Below, one piece after another: positions 23,101 through 31,961 of a stretch of DNA of 45,780 bases. The stretch is from contig JBDLID010000005.1 of NCBI GenBank assembly GCA_039715055.1, positions 1 through 45,780 on the forward strand, in the 5' to 3' direction. Each line of letters starts with the position of its first letter. Position 1 is the first letter of the stretch. The DNA is from JBDLID01 sp039715055 (lineage in GTDB: Bacteria; Desulfobacterota; Desulfobulbia; Desulfobulbales; Desulfocapsaceae). Position numbers and translations under genes: made by a program. A model generated the notes under the pieces. That model did no database searches. It was not told the DNA's origin and saw only the letters and a program-made list of their open reading frames with translations.

Positions 23101-23415
23101 CAGCAGGTCGATCTTGACATCAATCTCATCACCCAGGCTGGAAAAAATATCTCAAAAATCCCCCTGGTCGGCTATATCCTTGCCGGTGACGAAGAACGTC
23201 CAAGTCTGAGTTTTGAGGTGAGCGGAGACCTTCTCAACCCCAAAGTGACAAGCTCGGCATTTGAAGAGATCTACACCATGCCCTTTTCCATGATCTACCG
23301 CACCCTGAAAACTCCTGTCAACTGGGCGGAAAAACTCATCGAGCCACTCCCTGCAAGCGAAGTGGAAGCCGATGACGAAATGGAAACCGACGACGAATAT
23401 AAAAGCCGTCAGTAA
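20161..23415 (+). CDS. AsmA/YhdP-like large envelope protein
   Basis: The 1084-aa protein has one N-terminal transmembrane helix (about 13-36), then a very long repetitive beta-rich domain and a C-terminal AsmA/DUF3971-type end (SPELDLRGVGKVDIFKQQVDL, then IPLVGYILAGDEERPSLSFEVSGDLLNPKV). This is the layout of YhdP/TamB/AsmA proteins, thought to bridge the periplasm and move phospholipids between the two membranes. The last 20 residues are acidic. Downstream on the same strand are a fatty acid cis/trans isomerase and an acyltransferase, which supports a membrane-lipid role. The start lacks a strong ribosome site, as do several genes in this run. Confidence 0.85.
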   Translation: MDSVPATAKPFKIIRTVLLFLAVLPLLGVVLFFILIGRPGGLTLNRLELASAVISNATIRYHDGLNLEIEQLDIRPNPQSPPMTLERVKEILTATKRYQRYLPPLTIGQVNYRDYRATLKYQGNALSDPVELSISSENTHISASLAGHDDIIRMTLHELKSKKLATTVRGTIDLDPNSFQARGNVVTELAGCIPVKLDIVIDREEISFSGKGNGTVTTIKPFVDLFGLSHGIQRWITDYLWGSSYHLDSVSGSIPWDDPAAILSTLKAEVRVDDCQYTFAPGLEPIKTEYTDVSFKNGVLEIVPHQSTFYGQDGQTSRLDINFNDHDNITLTAYIKTTARANKDIIALVAYYGIPLPFLQQSGLTDVDLTLAINLNKVKLHAVGYFDIKTGDIEYEGKRYKVQSGRIGLVDSNISISDLEVGLDDFFQARVNGEVATKEKSGELDIEVHSVQIPLENKSLHLDQNRPPLRVQYRFRPQLTTLSALPSHWVLDDRHIHLGTFSAPFLFSKLSTSLPKTSLLIDDMARLTLKGEIGFKDQLAELELEFTELTTGMIHLADNTLKLNADYDDGLFLRTEAASQWLIGEQQFQVAPLAVALKNRHLHLEKCRISSPNLVDTSVKGAVDLSRGMGEFHLAELVFGNKKSAPFLQLDDQLALTIELAETHNLVTIEELGISISSEQEGGWAVRLDDATRLQKQSPLLQRLKIGEGELHLAQTSRGSPLHFQGSFTSAYNFFVRDRKPLADYFFSGSYSSDGLEVELNRDFHLHYKETVEIRSSGLGFNLPAIINFLQDNTSQEEAAKPTENGLRLTLKSEDSYLYLRPDNLILADSMVLNIKDGQQELHIFHDEGSITVTNFGNHFSLLGSRLGDTFINELVKGANFTGGKLTAIGQGSLKNFKALFLIEDTLLEDYVLINNILAVINTLPALITFSLPGYDTKGLPVDSAKLWLDYSGGLADVRSFELNSPELDLRGVGKVDIFKQQVDLDINLITQAGKNISKIPLVGYILAGDEERPSLSFEVSGDLLNPKVTSSAFEEIYTMPFSMIYRTLKTPVNWAEKLIEPLPASEVEADDEMETDDEYKSRQ

Positions 23416-23488
23416 AAATCCCCGCAGCTCTCTCCCGCCAAATCCGTCGGCAACATTGAAATAAACAGTCTGATTCCATGGTGTTGCT

Positions 23489-23517
23489 TTGACTTTTAAC
23501 CTGGTATCTGTTATCAA
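23489..23517 (+). promoter_or_regulatory. sigma-70-type promoter candidate for cti
   Basis: TTGACT and TATCAA are separated by 17 bp, about 60 bp before the cti ATG, in the 164-bp gap after the AsmA-like gene. It suggests that cti can be transcribed on its own. Confidence 0.35.
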
Positions 23518-23579
23518 TTTCAAAGGGATAAAAGGAATAAAGACAATCAGGTAACATCAAAAAAAGACAGCCACTGACC

Positions 23580-25937
23580 ATGCCGAAGCACCTGCTACTT
23601 ATTGTCCTGATCACACTTTCCGCCTGTGCCCAGAAACCTCCGCAACCGGTTGCTGTCAACCCGCCGTCCCGCTCCATTCACTACCTGAGCGAGGTCAAAC
23701 CGATTCTCGACAATCGCTGCGCAGTCTGCCACTCCTGTTACAACTCCCCCTGCCAACTCAAACTTAACTCCTACGAAGGCGTGGACCGGGGCGGAACCAA
23801 GGAACCGGTCTATAACGCCACCAGGTTGTCCACCATGGACCCGACCCGTCTTTTCATCGATGCCGAAAACACCGGCCAGTGGCGCGAAAAGGGCTTTCAT
23901 TCGGTCACTGAATCAACGGCAGCAGACGGCTTCAACAACTCGGTCATGCTTGAGTTCCTCGATCACAAGATGAAAAATCCCGTATCCAGCGGGAACTATT
24001 ACTCCGAGGCTGACGACCTCACCTGTTCCCAGTCCCGCATCGAGTTGGAAGGGTACCTGGCCAAACACCCAAACCGCGGTATGCCCTTTGGCTTTCCACC
24101 GCTCAGCAAAGAGGAGTTTGACATCATCGCCGGCTGGCTGGCCCAGGGCGCTGCAGGACCAAGCTCTGCGGAGCACGAAGAGCTGCGACGCCCGGCTCCG
24201 CAAGACCTGGCTGCTATTGACCAATGGGAGACCTTTCTCAACACCGATGACGCCAAGCATGCAATAACCGCCCGTTACCTCTACGAGCACCTCTTCCTGG
24301 CCCACATCCGCTTCAGTAAAGACAGCAGCAATGACTACGAACTTGTCCGCTCCACCACTCCACCGGGGCAGAAAGTGGACCTCATCAATAGTGTGCGCCC
24401 CTATGACGACCCGGAAACGGACAAATTTTATTACCGATTCCGCAAGATCCACGCCACCATTGTCCACAAGACCCACATGGTCTTTTTTTTCGATGACAGC
24501 CAGTTTCAACGCATCCGTGAGCTCTTCATCGAACCGGACTGGATCACCGAACCCCACCGCATAGGCTTTGACAAAACACTTTCCGCCAATCCCTTTGCTG
24601 CCTTTGAGCAAATCCCGCCCCGCTCACGCTACCAGTTCCTCCTTGACAACATCCATTACATCATCATGACCTTTATCCGCGGCCCGGTCTGTCGGGGCCA
24701 GGTGGCGCTCAACGTGATTCACGACCACTTCTGGGTCATGTTCAAGGATCCGGACCACGATCTCTCCGTACAACACCCCGGCTTCCTCAAACTCCACCTT
24801 GACAAGCTGGTCATGCCCATTGAAAGGGGCAGTCAACTGCCGATCAAGGATCTGCTGACCAATAAATACCAGGAGGCGGTTAAGGAGTTTTACAAGGTCC
24901 GCCAGGAAGCGTACTACGCCAACCACCACTATGAGGGGCAGGGTATTGATTCAATCTGGAAAGGGAACCGTGCCGGTGACAGTCCGCTGCTCACCGTCTA
25001 TCGACACTTTGATTCGGCATCGGTCCACCAGGGACCACTTGGGCCTTTACCGCGGACCCTGTGGGTGCTTGACTACCCATTGATTGAACGTATCTATTAC
25101 GCCCTGGTCGCAGGTTTTGATGTCTACGGCACCGCCAGTCATCAGCTGGCGGTCCGGCTCTACATGAACAATCTGCGGGTTGAAGGTGAAAGTTACTTTC
25201 TCAACCTGCTGCCGGAAGAACGTCGCCGGGAGATCATGCGGTCCTGGTACAGGGGTATCGACTTTGAGGGGGTCGGCTACATTGATGCGCACATGGTCCC
25301 GGCCCTTGACTTTAAGAGCAGTGACCCCAAACGGGAGCTGGTTGAACACCTGGTCGATGACCATTTTCCACCCGAGATGAAGATCTCTTTTGACCCGATC
25401 AACTACCTCCGCGCCGACGAACACTACCCGTCACTTCCTCAGACCTATTCACGGCTGGAGGATTATCTTCGCGGTTTTCGTGCCGTCTCCCGGACCGGCA
25501 CCCCGTTTTTCCAATACGTCAACGACTACAATGCCAACCTGGCCTATGTCCGTATCCGCCGAAACAACGGTAAGGATGTGGTGATCTCCGCAATCATCAA
25601 TCGCTGGCATGACAACGTCATGTTTCTCTTCAAGGAAAATTCGACCCTGTCCCACAACAGAGATCGGGCTGATTTTATCATGGGCTTTCACGGTTCTTAC
25701 CCCAACTTTCTCTTTGACCTGCGCCAGGATGACCTTCCTGATTTCTTTCGAATCCTGGCAAGTGAAAAGTTGACCGACGAAGATCGCAGCCGTCTGAAAA
25801 AATACGGCGTAAACCGAGCCGATAAAGATTTCTGGCAGGTCTTTGACTGGTTTCAGCAGCGCTTTTATAAAGAGCAGCCGATCCGGGCTGGACTTTTTGA
25901 TCTCAACCGCTATTACTACAAAGCGGAAAGTGACTGA
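23580..25937 (+). CDS. cti: fatty acid cis/trans isomerase
   Basis: This 785-aa protein has a lipoprotein-type signal (LITLSAC, Cys16) and, right after it, a cytochrome-c-type heme site C47-A-V-C50-H51 within RCAVCHSCYNSPCQLKLNSYEG. That block and the overall length identify Cti, a periplasmic heme enzyme that converts cis-unsaturated fatty acids of membrane phospholipids to trans, stiffening the membrane under solvent or temperature stress. It is best known from Pseudomonas and Vibrio. Neighbours on the same strand (AsmA-like, acyltransferase) fit a lipid-homeostasis group. No frameshift is seen. Confidence 0.92.
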   Translation: MPKHLLLIVLITLSACAQKPPQPVAVNPPSRSIHYLSEVKPILDNRCAVCHSCYNSPCQLKLNSYEGVDRGGTKEPVYNATRLSTMDPTRLFIDAENTGQWREKGFHSVTESTAADGFNNSVMLEFLDHKMKNPVSSGNYYSEADDLTCSQSRIELEGYLAKHPNRGMPFGFPPLSKEEFDIIAGWLAQGAAGPSSAEHEELRRPAPQDLAAIDQWETFLNTDDAKHAITARYLYEHLFLAHIRFSKDSSNDYELVRSTTPPGQKVDLINSVRPYDDPETDKFYYRFRKIHATIVHKTHMVFFFDDSQFQRIRELFIEPDWITEPHRIGFDKTLSANPFAAFEQIPPRSRYQFLLDNIHYIIMTFIRGPVCRGQVALNVIHDHFWVMFKDPDHDLSVQHPGFLKLHLDKLVMPIERGSQLPIKDLLTNKYQEAVKEFYKVRQEAYYANHHYEGQGIDSIWKGNRAGDSPLLTVYRHFDSASVHQGPLGPLPRTLWVLDYPLIERIYYALVAGFDVYGTASHQLAVRLYMNNLRVEGESYFLNLLPEERRREIMRSWYRGIDFEGVGYIDAHMVPALDFKSSDPKRELVEHLVDDHFPPEMKISFDPINYLRADEHYPSLPQTYSRLEDYLRGFRAVSRTGTPFFQYVNDYNANLAYVRIRRNNGKDVVISAIINRWHDNVMFLFKENSTLSHNRDRADFIMGFHGSYPNFLFDLRQDDLPDFFRILASEKLTDEDRSRLKKYGVNRADKDFWQVFDWFQQRFYKEQPIRAGLFDLNRYYYKAESD

Positions 25938-25979
25938 CAGGACAACAGATAAAACCGCGTTAAAAATATAGCCCAGACC

Positions 25980-26762
25980 ATGACCACCACTCCGCTAATT
26001 TCCAGATATCACACTACGCCCGGGATGCAGACCCTGTTCGGAACCCTTTTACCCTCTGTATCGTTCTACCTCAAGCTGACCGCCACCATCTTCGCCGCGG
26101 CATCTTCGGCTAAAAACGGTCGCTATAACGACGCTGCCTGGGCTGCCTCATCGGGCAAGGTACTCACAAGCCTCGAACAGTCCGGAGTCGGCTTCGATGT
26201 CTCCGGACTCGAACACATCAGCGGACTGAATGAACCGGGGGTGATCATCGGCAACCACATGTCGATGATGGAAACCCTGGTCCTGCCCAACCTGATTCTT
26301 CCGTTTACGCAGGCCACCTTTGTGATTAAGGAGTCGCTGCTTGACTACCCGGTCTTCAAGCACATCATGCGCTCCCGCAATCCGGTCGCGGTTACCCGCT
26401 CCAATCCCCGTGCAGACCTGAAGACGGTAATGACTGAAGGAGTGGAGCGGGTGAAAAACAATATCTCGGTTATCGTCTTTCCCCAGACCACCCGGTCCAC
26501 TGAATTCGACATGAAGAGCTTCAGCTCCATCGGAATCAAGCTGGCCAAAAGGGCCGGCTGCCCCGTCATTCCGCTGGCTCTGAAAACCGATGCCTGGACA
26601 AACGGCTCCCTGCTCAAGGACTTTGGCCGGCTGTCCCCCCAGAAAGAGGCACGCTTTGCCTTTGGCGAGCCACTCCACGTCCAGGGCAAGGGCCAGGAGG
26701 AGCACCTCCAGGTGATGCGTTTTATTGAGGATAAGCTTAACAGCTGGAAAGACACAGCTTAG
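25980..26762 (+). CDS. lysophospholipid acyltransferase-like protein (PlsC fold)
   Basis: The 260-aa protein has the PlsC-family layout but altered motifs. Motif I is NHMSMME (H93-x4-E98) rather than H-x4-D, and motif III is FPQTTRS (167-173) rather than FPEGTRS. The rest fits: VIKESLLDYPVFKHIMRSRNPVAVTR and GCPVIPLALKTDAW. It may acylate a lysophospholipid or another acceptor with changed chemistry. The block looks like a distinct subfamily rather than a decayed gene, since surrounding residues are well kept. It follows cti by 42 bp, probably co-transcribed. Confidence 0.8.
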   Translation: MTTTPLISRYHTTPGMQTLFGTLLPSVSFYLKLTATIFAAASSAKNGRYNDAAWAASSGKVLTSLEQSGVGFDVSGLEHISGLNEPGVIIGNHMSMMETLVLPNLILPFTQATFVIKESLLDYPVFKHIMRSRNPVAVTRSNPRADLKTVMTEGVERVKNNISVIVFPQTTRSTEFDMKSFSSIGIKLAKRAGCPVIPLALKTDAWTNGSLLKDFGRLSPQKEARFAFGEPLHVQGKGQEEHLQVMRFIEDKLNSWKDTA

Positions 26763-26831
26763 ATCAGACACAAGCGACCGCCCCAGCAAAAGAATAAAAA
26801 ACCAGGCTTGCTTTCCGGCCGGACAGAAAAC

Positions 26832-28931
26832 ATGAAATCCAACACTCTCTATATCGCCTCCCTTGAAGCAGATGCCGGTAAGCTGGTCATCACCATGGGG
26901 ATCATGGAGATGCTCAGTCGGCATATGGGAAAAGTCGGCTTTTTCCGGCCGGTCATCGATACCCCCGATGATCCGGATCTGGACATTGAACTGATTCTCA
27001 GCCGCTATTGTCCGAACATGGCCTATGAGGACAGCTTCCGCTTTCGTGCCGAAGAGGTCAAGACACTGGTGGCCGAGGGGCGCTCCAAATACTTTCTTGA
27101 AGAACTGATCAACAAGCTGTCCAGCCTTCAGGAACAGTACGACTTTGTCCTTTGCGAGGGGTTAAACTCCTCTGCCTTTCTCTCCGCCTTTGATGTGGAC
27201 ATCAATATGGAGATTGCCAAAAACCTGGGCTGCCCGTTTATCGGTGTCATGAACGGCATGGGTCAGTCTCCGAGAGAAATTGCCAAAGAACTGAAAATCT
27301 CAAGCGATGCCATCGAGGAGATCGGCTGTTTCCACTTCGCCACCTTCATCAACCGAATGGCCGAAGACACCCTTGGTGTCCTGGAGGTGGAGCTGGACGA
27401 ACCCGGTGAAGGTGACGGCCCTCTTGTCTTTCTGGTTCCGGAAAACGAGGAGCTCGACAAACCCTCCCTGCAGGACATCAGCAACGCCCTTGATGCGAAA
27501 CTTCTGCTCGGCAGCCCCGATGAGCTCCACCGGATTGTTAAGCAGTTCAAGATCGCGGCCATGACCGTGGACCACTTCCTCCACTATATTGAAGACGGTG
27601 ATCTCATCATTGTGCCGGGTGACCGGGATGATGTTGTCATCGCTGCCATGTCCAGCCTGTCCTGCAGCAACTATCCCAACCTGGCCGGTCTCCTGCTTTC
27701 CGGAGGCTTTACTCCGGGTCCCAACACTCTGAGACTGCTGGGCGGTAAAAAGCATACCGCCCCGGTGCTTGGTGTGGATTCCGACACCTACAGCGCAATC
27801 AAGGCCATTGATGCGGTACCGGCCGTGATCCACCCCGGAGACGATCGGAAAATCGCCCTGGCCCTTGGTCTGTTTGAAAAAAACGTCGATGTTGATCTGC
27901 TCCGCAGTCGGGCAAGCCTCAGGCCGAGTACAACCAGTGTCACCCCGATCATGTTCGAGTACAGCCTCTTTGAGCGTGCCAGGGTGGACAAAAAACGCAT
28001 TGTCCTGCCCGAGGCTGAAGACGATCGAATCCTGCGCGCCGCTGAAATCCTGCTGCGCCGCGATGTGGTTGACCTGGTCCTGCTCGGCAACCCGGATGAC
28101 ATCCGCGCAAGAGGTGCCTCCCTCGGCCTTGATCTGAAAAAAGCGACTCTCATCGATCCGCGTACCTCCGCACACCTCGATGATTTCACTGCCACCTACT
28201 TTGAACTGCGCAAGCATAAAAACATGACCAAAGACGGTGCCAGGGACGCCATGGGCAACCTCTCCGCCTTTGCGACGATGATGGTTTACAAGGGGATGGC
28301 TGACGGTATGGTTTCCGGCGCCATCCACACCACCGCCGACACCATCCGGCCGGCCCTGCAGATCATCAAGACTCCTCCGGGGGTCTCAGTGGTCTCATCG
28401 GTTTTTTTCATGTGTCTCGACACCCGGGTCCTTGTTTACGGCGACTGCGCCGTCAATCCGGACCCGGATGCCTCCCAACTTGCCGAGATCGGAATCAGCT
28501 CAGCAGATACTGCGGCCATGTTCGGCATTGAACCGAGAGTGGCCATGCTCTCCTACTCGTCAGGAAGTTCCGGTTCCGGGGCCGATGTGGAAAAGGTCAG
28601 GCAGGCCACGGAACTGATCAGGCAAAAACGACCCGATATCCTCATTGAGGGGCCGATCCAGTACGATGCCGCCATCGAACCATCTGTTGCCCAGACAAAG
28701 ATGCCGGACAGCGAGGTGGCAGGAACGGCCACGGTCTTTGTCTTCCCAGACCTCAACACCGGCAACAACACCTATAAGGCGGTACAGCGTTCATCTGGTG
28801 CAGTGGCCATCGGACCTGTTCTCCAGGGTCTGAAAAAGCCGGTCAATGACCTGTCCCGCGGCAGCCTTGTGGCCGACATCGTCAACACCGTTGCCATCAC
28901 CGCCATCCAGGCCCAGAACGTTCCCCAATAA
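26832..28931 (+). CDS. pta: phosphate acetyltransferase with N-terminal DRTGG domain
   Basis: With ATG 26832 the product is 699 aa, the length of long-form Pta. The N-terminal third is BioD-like (MKSNTLYIASLEADAGK, with a degenerate P-loop), the middle is a DRTGG domain (about 210-320), and the C-terminal 320 residues are the PTA_PTB catalytic domain (RIVLPEAEDDRILRAAEIL, SYSSGSSGSGADVEKV, VFPDLNTGNNTYKAVQR). It interconverts acetyl-CoA and acetyl phosphate, for ATP gain or acetate use in sulfate reducers. Ack is not in the window. GlgX follows 21 bp downstream. Confidence 0.95.
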   Translation: MKSNTLYIASLEADAGKLVITMGIMEMLSRHMGKVGFFRPVIDTPDDPDLDIELILSRYCPNMAYEDSFRFRAEEVKTLVAEGRSKYFLEELINKLSSLQEQYDFVLCEGLNSSAFLSAFDVDINMEIAKNLGCPFIGVMNGMGQSPREIAKELKISSDAIEEIGCFHFATFINRMAEDTLGVLEVELDEPGEGDGPLVFLVPENEELDKPSLQDISNALDAKLLLGSPDELHRIVKQFKIAAMTVDHFLHYIEDGDLIIVPGDRDDVVIAAMSSLSCSNYPNLAGLLLSGGFTPGPNTLRLLGGKKHTAPVLGVDSDTYSAIKAIDAVPAVIHPGDDRKIALALGLFEKNVDVDLLRSRASLRPSTTSVTPIMFEYSLFERARVDKKRIVLPEAEDDRILRAAEILLRRDVVDLVLLGNPDDIRARGASLGLDLKKATLIDPRTSAHLDDFTATYFELRKHKNMTKDGARDAMGNLSAFATMMVYKGMADGMVSGAIHTTADTIRPALQIIKTPPGVSVVSSVFFMCLDTRVLVYGDCAVNPDPDASQLAEIGISSADTAAMFGIEPRVAMLSYSSGSSGSGADVEKVRQATELIRQKRPDILIEGPIQYDAAIEPSVAQTKMPDSEVAGTATVFVFPDLNTGNNTYKAVQRSSGAVAIGPVLQGLKKPVNDLSRGSLVADIVNTVAITAIQAQNVPQ

Positions 28932-28952
28932 CTCCAAGCAGCAGGCTGAGCC

Positions 28953-31043
28953 ATGAAACCGTATCAGATCCGGCCCGGCCATCGTCATCCGCCAGGTGCC
29001 ACAGCCACCGACAAAGGAATCAACTTCTGCATCTTCTCCAGACACGCCCGCTCTGTTACGCTGCTGCTCTATGAGCACCCCGACTCCAGCGAACCCTTTC
29101 AGACCGTTAACCTCGACCAGCGAATCAATCGTTCATTTTTTTTCTGGCATGTCTTGATTGTTGGTCTCACAGGGCCCCTGTCATATACCTGGCAAGTGGA
29201 TGGGCCCGGGCCGGATGAACTCCCGGGCACCGCCTTTAACCCTGATCAGGAACTGCTTGATCCATGGGCCAGAGCGGTCACCGATCACTTCTGGGACCGG
29301 AGAACAAACAGGGATCCGGACAATCCGTCAAATCCTGCCATGCGTGCCCTGGTCACTCCTGAGCCCCCTTATGACTGGGAAGGAGACGAACCTCTCAAAC
29401 AGGCCGCAGAGGACGAGATCATCTACGAGCTCCATGTCGGCGGCTTTACCCGTCATCACAGCGCAGCCGTCAAACATCCCGGAACCTTTGGCGGCCTGAT
29501 CGAAAAAATCCCCTATCTGCAGGAACTGGGAATCACCGCAGTGGAGCTCCTGCCGGTGATGGCCTTTGATGACCAGGATGTTCCCGACTCGGTGGCCGCG
29601 CTCGGGCTCTCAAACTACTGGGGATATTCAACCCACAGTTTTTTCTGCCCCCACCCGGGTTACTGCATCAACCCCATGTCGGGCAGTCATGCCAGAGAAT
29701 TCAAGAACCTGGTCAAGGCCCTGCACAAGGCAGGAATCAGCGTCATCCTTGATGTGGTCTACAACCATACCGCCGAAGGAGGCCAGGGCGGACCGACCAT
29801 CAACTTCAAGGGGGTCATGAACCGAAACTTCTACCACCTGGAGGAGTCTGACCCCAGCCGCTATAAAAACTATTCCGGCTGCGGCAACACGGTGAACTGC
29901 AACCACCCCTTTACCGCACGCTTTATCCTCGAATCTCTCGAGTTCTGGGTCAAGGAGTTCCATGTGGACGGCTTCCGCTTTGATCTGGCCAGTATCCTTG
30001 CCCGCGGTGAAGACGGGGCTCCCATGTATCATGCGCCGGTGGTCTGGAATATCGAATTCTCAGATACCCTGGCCAACACGCGTCTCATTGCCGAGGCGTG
30101 GGATGCCGGCGGGCTCTACCAGGTGGGCGGTTTCCCCGGTTATCGCTGGGCTGAGTGGAACGGTCGTTACCGCGACCTGGTCCGCCAGTTTGTAGGAGGT
30201 GGTGGAGGAATGATCCCGGAGCTTGCCACCCGGCTGGCCGGCTCAAGCGACCTCTACGAGCTGGGCGGCCGACTGCCGTCTAATTCCATCAACTTCATCA
30301 CCTGCCACGACGGGTTCACCCTCAACGATCTGGTCAGCTATGAGAAGAAGCATAACCAGGCCAACGGCGAAGACAACCGTGACGGGGACAATCACAACTT
30401 CAGTTTCAACTGCGGGGTGGAGGGAAAAAGCAGAAACAGGCGGGTCCTGGCGTTGCGGCGTAAACAGGCGAGAAACTGCATCGCCATCCTGCTTCTCAGC
30501 CAGGGGGTTCCCATGCTGCTGGCCGGAGACGAGGTTCTCCGCTCCCAGCAGGGCAACAACAACGGCTACTGCCAGGACAATGAACTGAGCTGGTTTGACT
30601 GGGGTCTGCTTGAAAAAAACCAGGACATGTTCATCTTCACAAAGGAGATGATCTCATTTCGCAAACGTCATGCCTGCCTGAGAAGTCGTTATTTTCTCAA
30701 ACGGAGCCGCCACCCGGGCCGTCCTTTCGGTGACATTACCTGGTACACCAGAGACCTGAAGCAGCCGGACTGGTCCGACAAAGACGCCCAGTTTCTCGCC
30801 TTTACCTTAAGCCGGGCAGACATGGGAGAAGAAGATATCCACGTGATCATCAACATGGGCAGCAGCCTGGAGAAGGCAGCGCTACCGGGCGGAGCAGATG
30901 TCCGCTGGCACCTGGCTGTCGACACCAGCCGCAACGGAGCCAAAGCGGTTATTCCCGCAGAGAGCCAGCGACCGCATCATGGAGACACTGCCACTGTTCG
31001 CCCCCGCTCTATTTTAGTCTTTGAGAACCGCTGGCTCAGATAG
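28953..31043 (+). CDS. glgX: glycogen debranching enzyme (isoamylase/GlgX, GH13)
   Basis: The 696-aa protein has an N-terminal CBM48-like domain (about 10-110) and a GH13 barrel. The four conserved regions are DVVYNHTA (267-274), DGFRFDLAS with nucleophile Asp near 343, acid/base Glu near 380 in IAEAWD, and CHDGF (451-455). It cleaves alpha-1,6 branches of glycogen. EDNRDGDNHNFSFNCGVEG is typical of GlgX/TreX. The stop lies only six bases from the stop of the convergent DUF2628 gene, with no room for a terminator between them. Confidence 0.95.
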   Translation: MKPYQIRPGHRHPPGATATDKGINFCIFSRHARSVTLLLYEHPDSSEPFQTVNLDQRINRSFFFWHVLIVGLTGPLSYTWQVDGPGPDELPGTAFNPDQELLDPWARAVTDHFWDRRTNRDPDNPSNPAMRALVTPEPPYDWEGDEPLKQAAEDEIIYELHVGGFTRHHSAAVKHPGTFGGLIEKIPYLQELGITAVELLPVMAFDDQDVPDSVAALGLSNYWGYSTHSFFCPHPGYCINPMSGSHAREFKNLVKALHKAGISVILDVVYNHTAEGGQGGPTINFKGVMNRNFYHLEESDPSRYKNYSGCGNTVNCNHPFTARFILESLEFWVKEFHVDGFRFDLASILARGEDGAPMYHAPVVWNIEFSDTLANTRLIAEAWDAGGLYQVGGFPGYRWAEWNGRYRDLVRQFVGGGGGMIPELATRLAGSSDLYELGGRLPSNSINFITCHDGFTLNDLVSYEKKHNQANGEDNRDGDNHNFSFNCGVEGKSRNRRVLALRRKQARNCIAILLLSQGVPMLLAGDEVLRSQQGNNNGYCQDNELSWFDWGLLEKNQDMFIFTKEMISFRKRHACLRSRYFLKRSRHPGRPFGDITWYTRDLKQPDWSDKDAQFLAFTLSRADMGEEDIHVIINMGSSLEKAALPGGADVRWHLAVDTSRNGAKAVIPAESQRPHHGDTATVRPRSILVFENRWLR

Positions 31044-31049
31044 GGGTGT

Positions 31050-31688
31050 TTATTGCTGAGCAAACTGTGCAAACTGCGGGATGATCACAGCGGCTGCAAT
31101 ACCAATAAGCGGCAACACGACAAAGACCCAGATCACCCAGCTGTTGACGCCGCCTATCCGCCTTAAATAGACAAGGAGCTCATTTTTGTCACTGATCCGC
31201 TCCTGTGCCTTTGCGATCTTTTTGTTGAGCGTCTTCAGATAGAGTGCATTGGCATAGGTTCCGAACAGGATATATGCCAAAACAGTTGCCAGAAGAGCGA
31301 TCATCGGCACTCCTGCGCCGCCAACAATGTCAGTGATGATTCCAACTCCGACGAGGATAAAGAACCAGCCATACATCTTCCGGTAGAGGGCCCAGGTAAA
31401 ATTGAAGAAAAATGCCCACCAGTTCCAGCTTTCCGCCATCTCTTTTGCCTGTTCCTCAAACAGGGCAAACTTGTTCAGGTAGTACAACCTGTTTTTCTCC
31501 CCGAGAATTGCCCGGTGATATGGATCATGGCTGGCTGGGTCCACTTTGAATTCCAGGGGGACCGACTCATCGTTGATTATTTCCTCAACGTGTCCCCCGC
31601 ACTCGGAACATAACATATCATCCCGGGCTTCCAGTTCCTGTTCAGAAATATCTCTGGCACAGTCATTACAACGGTATATTGAGTTCAT
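31050..31688 (-). CDS. DUF2628-type membrane protein with zinc ribbon
   Basis: The 212-aa protein begins with a zinc ribbon (C8-x2-C11 and C27-x2-C30), then the DUF2628 core WNWWAFFFNFTWALYRKMYGWFF (about 89-111) with three membrane helices (105-125, 127-150, 182-207). DUF2628 proteins are of unknown function; the ribbon plus membrane anchor is a frequent layout in this phylum. It is convergent with glgX; the MITE-like element lies upstream of its start. Confidence 0.8.
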   Translation of the reverse strand: MNSIYRCNDCARDISEQELEARDDMLCSECGGHVEEIINDESVPLEFKVDPASHDPYHRAILGEKNRLYYLNKFALFEEQAKEMAESWNWWAFFFNFTWALYRKMYGWFFILVGVGIITDIVGGAGVPMIALLATVLAYILFGTYANALYLKTLNKKIAKAQERISDKNELLVYLRRIGGVNSWVIWVFVVLPLIGIAAAVIIPQFAQFAQQ

Positions 31689-31797
31689 TCTGCTGATATT
31701 AAGGTGTTTCTGCTTATAGCTTTATGGGTACTCCCATAATTCAGCCATGGCAGTAACAGCTGAATACAGGATTGTTTTTTTTGACAGAGCAGCAGTA

Positions 31798-31891
31798 ATA
31801 GATGTTTGATTTGAGGGTGTTCCACAGCCTGGACGGCTGTGGTCAAGCCCCCATGGATGGGTTTATGGCGCCCCTCAAATCAAACATCTAT
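31798..31891. mobile_element. MITE-like 94-bp element with 20-bp inverted ends
   Basis: The ends, beginning ATAGATGTTTGATTTG (31798-31817, 31872-31891), are perfect 20-bp inverted repeats. Inside is a perfect hairpin CCACAGCC-TGGAC-GGCTGTGG (31822-31842), then a second, short palindromic segment CCCATGGATGGG followed by TTTATGGCG. No coding capacity is present. From memory, similar elements with a CATGGATGGGTT-x-A-x-GGCG core are common in proteobacterial genomes, so this is probably a non-autonomous or REP-type element. It lies in the 273-bp gap between two minus-strand genes. Confidence 0.75.
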
Positions 31892-31961
31892 CACTCCGGG
31901 CCAGAGGCAATGCCAGCCCAAACAGAGAAGTGACTGGCGGCGCAGTTGTTTCGCCCCTTTC

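Noticed and set aside
21607..24611. Long minus-strand frames opposite the AsmA-like gene and cti
   Set aside because: They are shadows; the + strand frames have clear domain patterns and motifs.
27300..28328. 342-codon minus-strand frame opposite pta
   Set aside because: It is a GC-rich shadow of the pta coding strand with no family pattern.
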